DNA of 64,000 nucleotides from Trichopria drosophilae (taxonomy: Eukaryota > Arthropoda > Insecta > Hymenoptera > Diapriidae). Shown piece after piece: positions 53,944-64,000 of the stretch. The stretch is from contig CM059582.1 of assembly GCA_030407085.1 (NCBI GenBank), positions 87,906,001-87,970,000 of the forward strand. Direction: 5' to 3'. The translations under genes were made by a program, and so were the position numbers. The stretch's first letter is position 1; each line of letters begins with the position of its first letter. Below the pieces are notes generated by a model. That model saw only the letters and a list, made by a program, of their open reading frames with translations. It was not told where the DNA came from and made no database searches.

Positions 53944-55906
53944 ATGTCGCCAAAATTGAAAAACTTCAAGCTTCTAAGTGTCAAGCGAAATCAACTGCGA
54001 AGACTGAATAGTCGAATTTTGTTTTCTATGCGTGGCTGTGTGAAAAAAATCAATTTAACGCCGAAGATGTAGTAGAAAGAAATTTAGAAATTAATGAAGT
54101 GAATGAAAGTAACTGCCACTTGGATAGAGGAGAAATTATAGGAGAAATCATCGAAGTTTGTGAAGAAGGTATTAGCTGTGATGCAAACAATGTGCAAGAA
54201 GATATTTATAGAATTCAAAATAACGAAGAAGCTAATGATATTGAAGCGACCAACGATGACAATCAAAGAATTGTAAATGATTTGGAGGACAGAAATAATA
54301 TATTAAATTTCTTTGATGAAAATTTTGAAACTAGAACAAATTTAGATGAATTAAGACAGGAAGCTTTAAATAATTTTGTTTTATCTGCAAAATTAACCCA
54401 CCAACAAGGGAACAAATTATTGCAAACGTTAACTAGTTTTCCTTTTAATCTAACCTTTTTGCCGAAAGACAATCGAACCTTGTTAAGAACGCCACGTGAT
54501 GTTGCCGGAAATTTCATTCGACGAATTGCTGGTGGAGAATATCTACATGTTGGCTTCAAGTCTACTGCGAAAAGAAAATTGAACAGCCTTCCTACTATTC
54601 CGGAAGAAGTTATCATCGAATTTAATACCGACGGTGGTTCATATGATAAACATGGGAGTATTCAATTTTGGCCTATTCAGTATCGGTTATATAACACAGT
54701 CGACAAAAGGCCTGTGATTGCTGGAGTATTTGTCGGTCAACATAAACCGAATAATGCAGATGAATTTTTTAAGCAGTTTGTAGATGAAATTTTACAAGTT
54801 AAAAAAGAGGGTAGCTTCCTCATTAAAGGTCGCCGAATCCCGATTAAAATGCGAGGCTTCATCGCTGATGCATCTGCCAGGGCTTTTGCCCTAAAGCATT
54901 ATGGTCATACTTCTTTAAGTCCTTGTTCAAAGTGCAAAGTTGAAGGATATTTATGCGAATCCACTAACCGCGCTAGGAGACATATGGGTTTTCCAGGTAT
55001 TGGATACCGGCTAAGAACAGACGAAGAATATTGCCTGTGTGTTGATGATGATCACCATAAAGGTGAAAGTCCTGTAACACCTATTATTGAACCAGTAACT
55101 CAAGTTCTATTTGACCCATTCCATTTATTATATATTGGAAACGTAAAAAAATCTTTACAGACCCATGTCTTTGGAAAATACGGTAGACGAGCTTTAAGTG
55201 GCAGAAAAATGAATATACTGGATTCAAGAATGACAACATTAAAAACCTACTGCCCTTCAGAATTCAATAGGCGGCCAAACTCTTTCTCGTATTTAAATCG
55301 ATTTAAGGCAACAGAATTTCGAAAACTGGCTTTACTATTCCTTCTGTACTGAAATACATTTTTCCCGAAGAATATTAGAAAAACTTTAATCTATTGCATT
55401 GCGTACTACGACTTCTAAGTGTGGAGAATATTTCTGAAGATACATTAAGTTATTGCCAAGCAGCTCTAGAGTTATACGTGAATGCATGTGAAAGATTGTA
55501 TGGTGAAAAATACATGTCGTACAATGTTCATGGCATTTTGCACGTAGTTGATGACGTGAGAAATTTCGGTCCATTAGACTCCTGTAGTGAGTATCGCTAT
55601 GAAAACAATATGCCTGAATTTCCTAAAGCCATACGTAAACCGCACCAAACTCTTCAACAATTTAAAAATCGTTTACACGAACTTAATGATTTCACTTGTA
55701 AGCCCCCTGAAATGATTAATTTCCGACCATCAAAAATACATATAGAGGGACCCCTCATTGATCAGATATTTAACTGTTCGCAATATAAGAAATTACAAGT
55801 TGAAGGGATTGTTTTTTCTGTAAATCTACGAGATAATGCTTGTATTTTAAAGAATGGATTGACTTCAATATTTGGAGAATATCGAAGAGCCAGGTTCACA
55901 GGCTAA
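53944..55906 (+). pseudogene. Tnp2-like (probably EnSpm/CACTA-type) transposase, broken
   Basis: Predicted start ATG at 53944 begins a basic N-terminus. A 1-base slip near 54043-54056 joins it to the long frame beginning by 54063. The core shows IEFNTDGGSYDKHGS...FWPIQYRL, VIAGVFVGQHKP, FIADASARAFALKH, a C-x2-C (SPCSKCKVEGY) and DPFHLLYIGNVKK, as in Transposase_21-related DDE proteins of animals. The frame ends at 55352 after a short deletion and slip, TAG follows at 55377, and the C-terminal domain (NVHGILHVVDDVRNFGPLDS) continues to 55906. The family assignment is from motif pattern only. Confidence 0.7.
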
Positions 55907-56011
55907 AAGGTGGACATCGCTGGGTTCAATCTGTTGACTTCAACCGGTCGGTAAACGACTTGATCGTTTCTTGCTCTTTAGGTGAAAGAAAACGCATGAT
56001 AACCGTCTCAT

Positions 56012-56554
56012 CCCAATAAGCAAAAAGAAATTTTGATATATATAAAAAGAATACTTCTTGAATGCTTTTATGAAATAAGAATTCTAGAAGAATTCTTTGT
56101 GAATGCTTTAAAAAATAACGAATGTCCGCCATAGTTATTAAATTAACAGTTAGATACGAATGCTTTTTTAAACTCATTTTGTAAAAATGTTCTTCACAAA
56201 CCATAACTAAGTATTCATAAAGAATTCTTTTCTGAATAAGTATAATAATAATTATGAAATTAATTTTGAGAGAGAGCGAGATACGTGTATTATCCACATG
56301 TAACAGTGCACACACTATGTACCTACATATATTTAACACATGCCGCGTGTGTTGTACTGTTATATAGTACTTTTTAAGGTTCCTTATATACAAACTTACC
56401 CAAGACTCGTGCGCTTGCGAGAAACTCGGTCGGTAACTTAAATTTGTTATAAAAGAATTCTTTTTTATTACGTCTTATGCACTATAAGTATAATTTTATG
56501 CGGACTTTCGAGAAGTCATAAAGTATTCTTTTTTCAAAATCTGTGCTTATTGGG
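56012..56554. mobile_element. 543-bp MITE in the 3' flank of the Tnp2-like gene
   Basis: Ends CCCAATAAGC inverted (56012-56021, 56545-56554), AT on both sides (56010-56011, 56555-56556). The interior is rich in agaattctt palindromes. There is no coding frame. Confidence 0.7.
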
Positions 56555-56569
56555 ATCCCTCTTTAAGCA

Positions 56570-57348
56570 AAAGAATCTGCGTGTAGAAGAACCACGAAAA
56601 AGGACTTATAAGTAAGAAGAAAAGTATAAATTAAAGTGCTACGTTGATCAAAAGGAAGTATGTGGACTTTAGTGTTTGTGTGTGTCTGTGTGTGAAAATT
56701 ATGCTTTTAAAATAGAGAGTTGATAGGTCAATGGTAATGAACAATCTGTAAGTTCTAAGAGATCGTCCTTGATCATTTATATAAAATAACTCGATACATG
56801 ACGATACTAACCCTGTTGGTTTAATTAGAAATTGACGTTGAATTTACATTAAAAAGAAAAAGAAGTAGGTTCAATGGTGCCCGAACGAAAGGACCTTAGA
56901 ACGAACAGAAACTGAGATTGCAATTGAAGAATTTTTTTTATTTTATGAAAATTTTATGAAAATAATAAATCAAGTGTGGGTATATTAATTTTGAATCGAA
57001 AATATTTGAATAAATATCAGTCGATAGTTCATAATATTTACAAGCAGATCCGCTCAATAACAAAGTCAACATTTTCATTAAGTCAACAACAGAACATGGT
57101 AATACATTCACCGAAAAATAAACAATCGAACTTGAGTTCGTCTTTGAATATTTCCGATTCAAATGTAAATATGCCGAACAATATAGAAAATAATAGTTCT
57201 AATTGTGTGGTAAGAGAGTCGAAAAATGTAAACATGCAAGTTAACGAGGAATTGACAAATTTGAAAAAAACGAATGGATGAATTCCATAAATTAACGAGT
57301 ATTATTAATAATTTAACAGAAAAAGTAAACGATGGGATAAATTCTATG
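56570..57348 (+). pseudogene. Retroelement leader and Gag-like relic
   Basis: TGGTGCCCGAACG at about 56875 resembles a retroelement primer-binding site, preceded by TTCAA as at an LTR end. A low-complexity N/S-rich frame follows (56976-57281). It shifts by one base at an A7 run (57264-57270) into a helical, lysine-rich segment that continues to 57348, where the next retrotransposon's LTR begins. This may be the 5' part of another LTR element. No LTR pair is seen. Confidence 0.4.
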
Positions 57349-58007
57349 TGTTACGACCGGTTGGTCGTAGGCAGCCGTAGCCATATTAATTAGCATCTAT
57401 TATAAGTTATTACGAAATATACTTTAGTATTTAATAATTATGTATGACAATAGTGTTATAAGATAGGTTCCGGTCAAACGATATATTCGTGGGACCGAGA
57501 AAAAAGTAAGGCGCGAACGCGACACTCTTACTTCAAAGCGTAAGCATTTTTCGGCTGGGAACCTGCCGAGCTGAATTCGCGCAATATAAGCCTCGCCGTC
57601 GGTTACCTGCCGAGGCTAGCAGGTTCCCAGGGCGAAGGATTGCTGACCAGGCATGGGAAACGTCAGACGATCCGCGAACTCTCCGTCGACGGATCCAAAA
57701 AGACGTGGACACTCTAAAATTCGGTGCTAGACTCCCGGAGAGATCACACCTCGCGCTCGTCCAGTTCCAATCTACGCGAGGTTCGAGAGTCGAGGTCCAT
57801 CGAGGACTTAGGCGGTTTTCGCGATTACAAAATAGAGACTTAGCCGTAGCCGACCGAGGCTACTGAACGTCGGGAAACACAAGTGCGCGCCCCGTTCGTT
57901 CGACTTAGCGTGCCGATACTTATGTACGGGTGCTGGACGTACATAAATAAATCCACCACTTAAATAAATATTCCCGTACATATTTCATGTTACCCCGAAA
58001 CGTAACA
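57349..58007 (+). repeat. 5' LTR of the OTU gypsy element
   Basis: 659 bp, perfect 7-bp terminal inversion TGTTACG/CGTAACA, GC-rich centre. The 4 bp before it (TATG, 57345-57348) are the expected target duplication, unverifiable here. Confidence 0.85.
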
Positions 58008-58568
58008 TAAATAATTTGGTGGCAGCGGTGGGGCTCCGCGCGCGATTGTGTGTTCGTTTCTTTAAAATCGAATTCGTGTCGGGTGTTAACCCCGTTCACG
58101 CGGAGACACCGAACCACCCTCCAGCTACCGAGGGTTTATAAACTTTGAAAATTTGAACAACTATAAAATAAAAACTGTATACATTTCAAACGCGAGTGTG
58201 AAATTAAAAATCCGCGCGTCGCGAATCGGATGCTAACAGGCAATCAAAAAAAAAAAAAACGGTGATTATATTTTTGTGGTGAACTGAGGTGAACCAAGAG
58301 AATAGTGGTACTTAGGTGGAAGAAAAGGAACCCACGGACAACCACGGGCTACAGTCAACAAGGATGAGGACAACGACCGCTAGATTCCTGTTCTACATAG
58401 CAGTTCTGAAAGTCATCGAAGGGTGAGTCGCGACTATTTCCCCCCTCAATAGTATTGCCGGTAAATTTGATAAATTTCGTTTGTTACAAAATTGTATTCA
58501 TTGCTCGTACACACACGCATTAACATATTTGGCCACGTCCATGTCCACATGAATTTCTACTTAATTTT
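58008..58568 (+). promoter_or_regulatory. Leader with tRNA primer site and possible spliced start exon
   Basis: TTTGGTGGCAGCGGTGGGG at about 58016 has the form of a gypsy primer-binding site. An ATG at 58364 opens a 19-codon hydrophobic frame (MRTTTARFLFYIAVLKVIEG) that runs into a strong GTGAGT donor at 58423. Such a short signal-like exon before gag could feed a spliced downstream mRNA. No acceptor partner is in the window. Confidence 0.5.
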
Positions 58569-60194
58569 ATGAATAAGATAAAGGACATATTGGGGTCCCC
58601 AGCAGCCAAAAAAATACTTGATCGCAATATACCGTCGCGAAAAAAGAAACCGAAAACGGCGGATTTCGGAGAAACCTCGTCGAGCGACACAAGCTCGCGG
58701 GACCCTTCCCCAGAAAATAGTTCAAATTCGCGCGATACTACCCCAGAGAAAAAGCCGTATTTAACGGAAAATTCTCCCAACAAAATTTTATATTTGCAAG
58801 AAACCTCCTCAGAGGAAGTTCCGGGGTCAACGATAACCAGCTCAGGTAAAAATCAGACTTCCGTAGACCAGAAACCAAGAATTATGGGGGACAATCAGAC
58901 TGCCAACGGGCAATTTCTCCCAACGGGTCCCTGCACATTGACATTACGGACGTCCGCGAATGACGTCATCGCCGGCGTGCCCGAATTTTATGGTAATAGG
59001 GAAACATATCCTTATTTTTCAAGCGCATGCCGGGATGCTTTAGCACAACTCCCAGAAGGTAGCCGACCTTTATTTAAATTATTACTTAGAGGGAAGATTA
59101 AGGGGAAGGCCGAAAGGTTCGCAAGACACAGCGGGTTATACGACACCATTGAGGCGCTCCTCAACGCCATGGATAAGGTCTATGGACAACGAGAGGACCC
59201 GCACATATACCTATCGAAAATTCCAACTTTTTTTCAGCGTAACGACGAAACTGCGGGAGACTTCGGTACGCGGATAACTGATATGTGCACGGATGCACTC
59301 GCCGCGACTGCCGCGTCAACAGAATTAACAGCCGATTGTAAAGCTAGTTTAACGGCGTTAATAAATAAAAAATCTTTAGAACAATTTATAGCGGGATTAA
59401 AGGGAGCTATGGAATTCAGGGTACGAGCGGAACATCCAAGAACGTTGCAGGAAGCCACCGATCATGCCATTCTATTAGAACGCGTATATAGAGAGAAAGA
59501 CGAACGGGCGGCCCCCCATTCGCATGTTTCCGCGAGAATAGTAAATGCCGAAGACAATTATCTGGCAAATTCGCGTTATGATATGTCAGAATACGTGTGT
59601 AGCTATTGCGATGTAGTCGGACACGGAGAGGAAACATGCGAATCTCGAGCATATAACGAGATAGTTTGTAGTTATTGCAAACGAATCGGTCATACACGGG
59701 ATCGATGTTTAACACTGAACAGCGTTAACAGACGGAGTCAAACACGACAGACAAATCCAAATAGAAATACGGGTAATTATAATACGAATGTACACCAACA
59801 CAGTTACAACTCGTCGCGAGACTTGCAAAATTTTAGTAGACACCCACGGTACTCAAATCAAAGTTCGCAAAACTTCGATAGGAACTTGGGGTACTCGAAC
59901 CAAAATCGGCAAAATTTCAATGGCAATGCGGGAAATTATAACCGGCGAAATCCGAATTACAATCCACCGCGAAATTACAGCGGGAACAACCAAAATGAAG
60001 CAAAACGCGGGGGAAACGTCCAACGACCCGAACAAAATTACGGGCGGGAAAATTCGCGGCGAAACGCTCAACAAATGAATGAACGTCCCAACGGTCAGGG
60101 CAGGCAAAGAGCCCAAAAACCTTTAAACTCCCAGGACACTCGAGCCGAGACTGCGGGATCGAGTGGGCCACGGAAGCAGTCGACAGCATCATAA
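58569..60194 (+). CDS. Gag of the OTU gypsy element
   Basis: 541 residues. The N-terminal 100 are basic and S/T/P-rich. Residues 130-320 form a retrotransposon Gag capsid-like helical domain (VPEFYGNRETYPYFSSACRD to LQEATDHAILLE). Two CCHC-type knuckles, CSYCDVVGHGEETC near 344 and CSYCKRIGHTRDRC near 366, are followed by a long N/Q/R-rich tail. The frame is intact. The ATG at 58569 is the first in frame and gives a plausible N-terminus. Confidence 0.9.
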   Translation: MNKIKDILGSPAAKKILDRNIPSRKKKPKTADFGETSSSDTSSRDPSPENSSNSRDTTPEKKPYLTENSPNKILYLQETSSEEVPGSTITSSGKNQTSVDQKPRIMGDNQTANGQFLPTGPCTLTLRTSANDVIAGVPEFYGNRETYPYFSSACRDALAQLPEGSRPLFKLLLRGKIKGKAERFARHSGLYDTIEALLNAMDKVYGQREDPHIYLSKIPTFFQRNDETAGDFGTRITDMCTDALAATAASTELTADCKASLTALINKKSLEQFIAGLKGAMEFRVRAEHPRTLQEATDHAILLERVYREKDERAAPHSHVSARIVNAEDNYLANSRYDMSEYVCSYCDVVGHGEETCESRAYNEIVCSYCKRIGHTRDRCLTLNSVNRRSQTRQTNPNRNTGNYNTNVHQHSYNSSRDLQNFSRHPRYSNQSSQNFDRNLGYSNQNRQNFNGNAGNYNRRNPNYNPPRNYSGNNQNEAKRGGNVQRPEQNYGRENSRRNAQQMNERPNGQGRQRAQKPLNSQDTRAETAGSSGPRKQSTAS

Positions 60195-60217
60195 CAGTTG
60201 AGACTGCTGAAATTAGC

Positions 60218-61137
60218 GGAGCCAATATCCGTTATGGGGATGCTGGGTTCTCCAGATGCCCAAGACTAGAGATATCGAGCAAGGATTTGCATTATACCCA
60301 TGGTATGTTCCTCATAGACACCGGTTCCGAAATAAATATTATTAAGCTCTCGAAATTACGTCGAGACATGTATCCGGACCGTACGGTAAAATTTCAACTT
60401 AGCGGAATCGGGGAGGGAATTATCAACACGTTTGGGTGCGCAAAGATAGAATTTCAAGGTTTAACGATCGAGGCACAAATCGTATTAGACGATTTCCCGA
60501 TCCCCGAGGACGGAATCCTCGGTGATCCATTTTTGCGAAAATATGACGTCAGTATAGACTATAGGAATGACACATTTCAAATTGGGGGGCAAGTGTATCC
60601 ATTCGCCGGGGCTTGCTGGGCGGAACTGCCTCCGCGAAGCCGGAAAGTAATTCGCGTGCGTATCACTACTGGTGTAAATTTCGGAATTTTGCCCAAGATT
60701 GATACAATGGAAGGCGTTTATATCGGAAATGCGTTAGTAGAAAATAAGAACGGATACGCGTATGTAATTGCCGCGAACACCACGGACGAAATAGTAAAAA
60801 CAAATATCCCGGCAACGGCATTGGAAGAATGCGACATCACAAGCAAGATCAGATTCGACAGCGACGAAACAGTCGACATAATCAACGACGATCGTCATTC
60901 GTCACAGCGCGCAACTGTCCATACTACTCACACACATGCGAGTCGGGCGAAACAAGTATTGGCGCTCATGGATTTAAGCGCATTGCTACACGACGAACGA
61001 GAGCACGTGGAGTCTCTCGTCGCGAAACACGCAAATCGGTTTCATCTACCGGGCGAGCTGTTAAACGCAACTACGTTGTTCTCGCATCGAATACACACGA
61101 CGGACGACGTACCGGTCCGCGCGAAGCGTTTCCGACA
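60218..61137 (+). pseudogene. Pol protease region, OTU gypsy element
   Basis: In a different phase from Gag (the -1 frame), open from 60218 after stops at 60200-60217. The aspartic protease motif FLIDTGSEINIIKLS is near 60308, followed by IVLDDFPIPEDGILGDPFL. No visible frame overlap with Gag (which stops at 60194), so the usual frameshift link is broken or absent. It ends at the 11-C run at 61138-61148. Confidence 0.82.
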
Positions 61138-61148
61138 CCCCCCCCCCC

Positions 61149-61868
61149 ATAATCAAGCAAGAAATGCAGCGGATCGTGGCGGAGCAAGAGGCCGCCGGAA
61201 TCATAAGACACTCAACTTCGCCGTACGATTCACCAGCATGTGTCGTACCGAAGAAGGCAGGCCCAAACGGGGAAAAGAAATGGCGACTCGTCATCGATTT
61301 TCGGGCGTTGAACGAGAAAACGATCGGTGACGCGTACCCCATTCCCAATATCACCGACATTTTGGATCAACTCGGGCATGCATCATATTTCACTACACTC
61401 GACTTACGATCAGGATTCCACCAAATCGAAATGGACAAACGAGATGCACACAAGACGGCGTTATCTACACCTTATGGGCATTACGAATATACACGTATGC
61501 CCGTGGGAATAAAGAATGGTCCTAGTGCATTCCAAAGATTGATGGACCTAGCTTTATCAGGTTTACAAGGGATCGAAATGCTCGTATACTTAGATGACAT
61601 CGTCATCTACGCGAAAAGCTTGGAAGAACACGGTAAGAAATGTACCTGACTTATGAACCGATTGGCAAGGGCGAATTTAACTCTAGAGCCCCAGAAATGC
61701 AAGTTCCTGTGCAGAGAGGCAGGGTATTTAGGCCACATATTTAGCGAGAACCAAGTGAAACCAGATCCCCGAAATTTAGAAGCGGTAGAAAAATTCCCGC
61801 GGCCCAAGAACCAGAAGCAGGTCAAACAATTTCTTGGCCTGGCAGGATACTATCGGAGATTTGTTTAA
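61149..61868 (+). pseudogene. Pol reverse transcriptase, OTU gypsy element
   Basis: After the poly-C slip the RT frame resumes. Motifs are IIRHSTSPYDSPACVVPKK, RLVIDFRALNEKTIGDAYPIP, LDLRSGFHQIEMD, STPYGHYEYTRMPVG and the YLDDIVIY catalytic box. TGA at 61648-61650 and TAA at 61866-61868 interrupt an otherwise continuous frame; each is explained by a single C-to-T change (CGA to TGA; probably CAA to TAA). Confidence 0.9.
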
Positions 61869-62391
61869 GACTTCGCAAAAATCGCATATCCACTCACATT
61901 TCTCCTACGAAAAACAACACCCTTTGTATGGAAGAAAGAACAAGAGGAAGCATTTGAGGTATTAAAAACAAAGTTATGCTCCCCCCCCCCCCATACTAAA
62001 CCTGCCGGATTTTACAAGACCTTTTATAGTGACAACTGACGCATCAGGATATGGCCTAGGAGCGATTTTATCATAGGGAAAAATAGGAAAAGACACTCCA
62101 GTGGCATACGCGGCCAGAAATTTGAAAGACGCCGAAACTCGATATCCCACGGGAGATAAGGAGATGCTAGGCGTAGTTTTCGCGGTCGAACAATTTCGCC
62201 CTTACATATACGGCAGAAAAATTACAATAGTCACAGACCACGAACCATTGAAATACCTAAAAAATATGAAAGATTTAAAATTACGCATTCACAGATTTCG
62301 AACAAAACTGGAAGACTACGAATACGACGTTGAATATAAACCGGGTAAATATAATGTAAATGCCGATGCATTATCACGAAACCCGCCCGAC
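61869..62391 (+). pseudogene. Pol connection and RNase H, OTU gypsy element
   Basis: FAKIAYPLTFLLRK, then the 12-C slip at 61981-61992, then RNase H: FIVTTDASGYGLGAILS, VAYAARNLKDAETRY, VTDHEPLKYLKN and a closing DALSRNPP near 62368. TAG at 62074-62076 follows the first aspartate motif (CAG to TAG). The catalytic acids DAS and TDH are present. Frame continues open into the linker. Confidence 0.88.
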
Positions 62392-64000
62392 GGAATCGAA
62401 CGTCCAGAAGATGGTAGTGACGAAAAAGAAAGCCCACCAGTAGCAGCAAACTTGTTACCACTGAGAAAACAAAAACCAATCGACCGAGGGTCAAAGCGAC
62501 GGAAGGAAATCCACCAGTATAACACTCGCCGACGATCGGAGTCGAGTTCGGGAAACCCAGCTGACCGCAAGATGAGACGGCTGGACGATAATACCGATGC
62601 CACAACAATACCAGATAATGGAAAAGAAACGTCGAAAGGAACTGTAAAATTTCCAAGGAAACCAAAGGGTTCCTCGGTAAGTAAATACTGGAGTTGGGAA
62701 ATAATTGAAGCTGACGCGCAGAAAACCCCGATGAAACTTACAGATGCCGGGAAGACGCGATCAGCCAGGCGATTTACGCCACATAACCCGTCGAATTCGC
62801 ACGAGAATCGACATGACGCGCAAAATGTCGCGGAGAATAATATACAAAATCCACCCACGCCAATACGGGCAGAGGAGCCGCACTTGGCCCCAACGTTAAT
62901 AATGGATACCGATTCTCTAATGGAAGGTTCCGACGTTTCCCAAAATATCAGTTCAGACATTACAAATTTTGTGGCGAATCGGGATGAGGATTATAGGGTC
63001 AGATGGGTAGACCGAATGGGCCATTGGCCGACCGAATATATTGTCTCGGAAAAATACGAAAGTGTCAAAGAGGACGACCAGGGGATGACAGCGAGAGAAA
63101 AACATACAGTCTCCCCGCAACAATCGACAGCAGTGGAACCCTCCTCCGTGCGCAATGAAAGAGAAAAAGTAAATAGACCTTGGAAATATCGAATGGACAT
63201 TAAGGTACAACGATTAGATGATGCAAAGACACCGGCTCGTCGCCCGAGCCATATTAAAAGAGGTACGATCATCTCTCCGCGGCGCGGGGAGAGAGAGAGT
63301 GAATGCATAGGTGGAAAAGACAGCGCTACAGCAGCCACATACGGCACAAGCAGCGAGAGAGAATTGCCTTCAACGGATGCAAGTGCATCAAGAGGACGAC
63401 CGAGGGGCACTGAGGTCCGAGTTACCTCCTCTCCGGTTGTCGAGGAGAATGGGAATATTACAATGAATGAATCACATAACGATAGCTCTGAGAGTTCGGA
63501 ACGAACTGAGCACACTGCTTCCCCCTCCTCGCCAAATAAAAAGTGCAGAGATGCGCATGGTGACAATGAAATGTCACTCGGCACAAACAAACATAAAAAT
63601 TCTCCGCTGTATAATTACATAATAAACGAATATTGCGCTGAACCCTACGCGATACTAACACGAAATGAAGATGTCGCAATGGATGGAAATTGTCTATTCG
63701 ACTCACTCATCAAATTACATCACCTCAATATGACTCCGGTGGAATTGAGAAAAACTCTATTGGAATTCGGAAAATTGAACGATTGCGCAGAACCGAAAAA
63801 CACACAAAAGATACTTCTATCATTCAACGAATATGGTGATGACAACCACATTCGATTATTCGCCATGCACTTCGGCATAAATATCTGCGTACATTATAAT
63901 GATGATCCCATCAAAACGAGATACTTTCATTTTAAAGTATCCAACACAACGAATTGGCACCATCTACACTTTGAAAATGAACATTACACGCCATTTCTGA
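62392..64000 (+). CDS. Linker and OTU-type cysteine protease domain (partial)
   Basis: An open frame to the last base. About 415 residues (62392-63640) are polar, low-complexity and probably disordered, with no HHCC finger or DDE motifs of an integrase. Then comes a domain with MDGNCLFDSLIKL (catalytic Cys codon 63691-63693) and, 97 residues on, NEHYTPFL (His codon 63982-63984). This is the ovarian-tumour (OTU) fold signature of deubiquitinating cysteine proteases, with an IRLFAMHFGINICVH strand pattern between. The 3' end is beyond the window. OTU-like enzymes cleave ubiquitin or similar tags; the role in this element is not known. Confidence 0.85.

Larger units (their letters stand above)
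57349..64000 (+). mobile_element. Ty3/gypsy element with an OTU domain, 5' part
   Basis: A 659-bp LTR (57349-58007) with TGTTACG...CGTAACA ends is followed by a leader, Gag, protease, RT, RNase H, a long linker and an OTU cysteine-protease domain that reaches the window end. Integrase and the 3' LTR are not visible. The pol frame has poly-C slips at 61138-61148 and 61981-61992, and stops at 61648, 61866 and 62074, so this copy is degraded or partly misassembled, while the last 1.9 kb is fully open. Confidence 0.92.

Noticed and set aside
58520..60225. Antisense frames over gypsy gag
   Set aside because: Shadows of the sense Gag frame without motifs.
62231..63706. Long minus-strand frames over the linker and OTU region
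   Set aside because: Antisense shadows; the plus frame is continuous and carries RNase H and OTU motifs.

Overview
This window looks like insect intergenic DNA: AT-rich non-coding sequence packed with transposable elements (TEs), with splice sites inside two of them. The mix (BEL/Pao, Ty3/gypsy, I-like LINE with RNase H region, DD41D mariner, P-like element, palindromic MITEs) fits a hymenopteran such as an ant, but that is inference. I see no convincing host gene. Every long reading frame that is not a shadow belongs to a mobile element.

Layout. 0.7-6.6 kb: a dead minus-strand Ty3/gypsy element with both LTRs and a TTAG target duplication, lacking RNase H and the integrase core. 6.6-11.7 kb: AT-rich dispersed and tandem repeats, two tRNA-like heads, a palindromic repeat and a LINE relic. 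11.8-25.6 kb: a three-layer nest. A probable non-autonomous DNA element is split by a complete I-like LINE on the minus strand (12934-25210, 12-bp target duplication). Its ORF1 is in turn split by an intact, apparently young BEL/Pao element on the plus strand (16965-23980, 494-bp LTRs, 1759-aa Gag-Pol, ATACT duplication). 26.5-41.8 kb: a P-superfamily transposon with 30-bp inverted termini and a perfect 8-bp duplication. It encodes a transposase with two tandem THAP domains spread over five exons, now broken, and its introns and 3' flank are full of MITEs. 42.4-45.6 kb: a 913-bp DNA element, a decayed palindrome hit by a tRNA-derived SINE, and a MITE. 45.6-48.6 kb: a mariner with an intact 361-aa transposase and multi-unit arms. 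48.7-50.7 kb: a Foldback-like giant palindrome built from tandem repeats. 52.6-55.9 kb: a spliced, decayed Tnp2-like (probably EnSpm/CACTA-type) transposase gene with subterminal repeats. 56.0-57.3 kb: a MITE and a retroelement leader relic. 57.35 kb to the window end: a plus-strand Ty3/gypsy element with its 5' LTR, Gag, protease, RT and RNase H, followed by a long linker and an OTU-type cysteine protease domain.

The genes do not form a pathway; they record successive insertions. The most unusual items are the OTU domain fused to the gypsy Pol frame, the double-THAP P transposase, the Foldback-like palindrome, and the mariner whose arms contain extra end copies and an inverted transposase fragment. 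Several reading frames break by one base at or next to homopolymers, so some frameshifts may be assembly errors.
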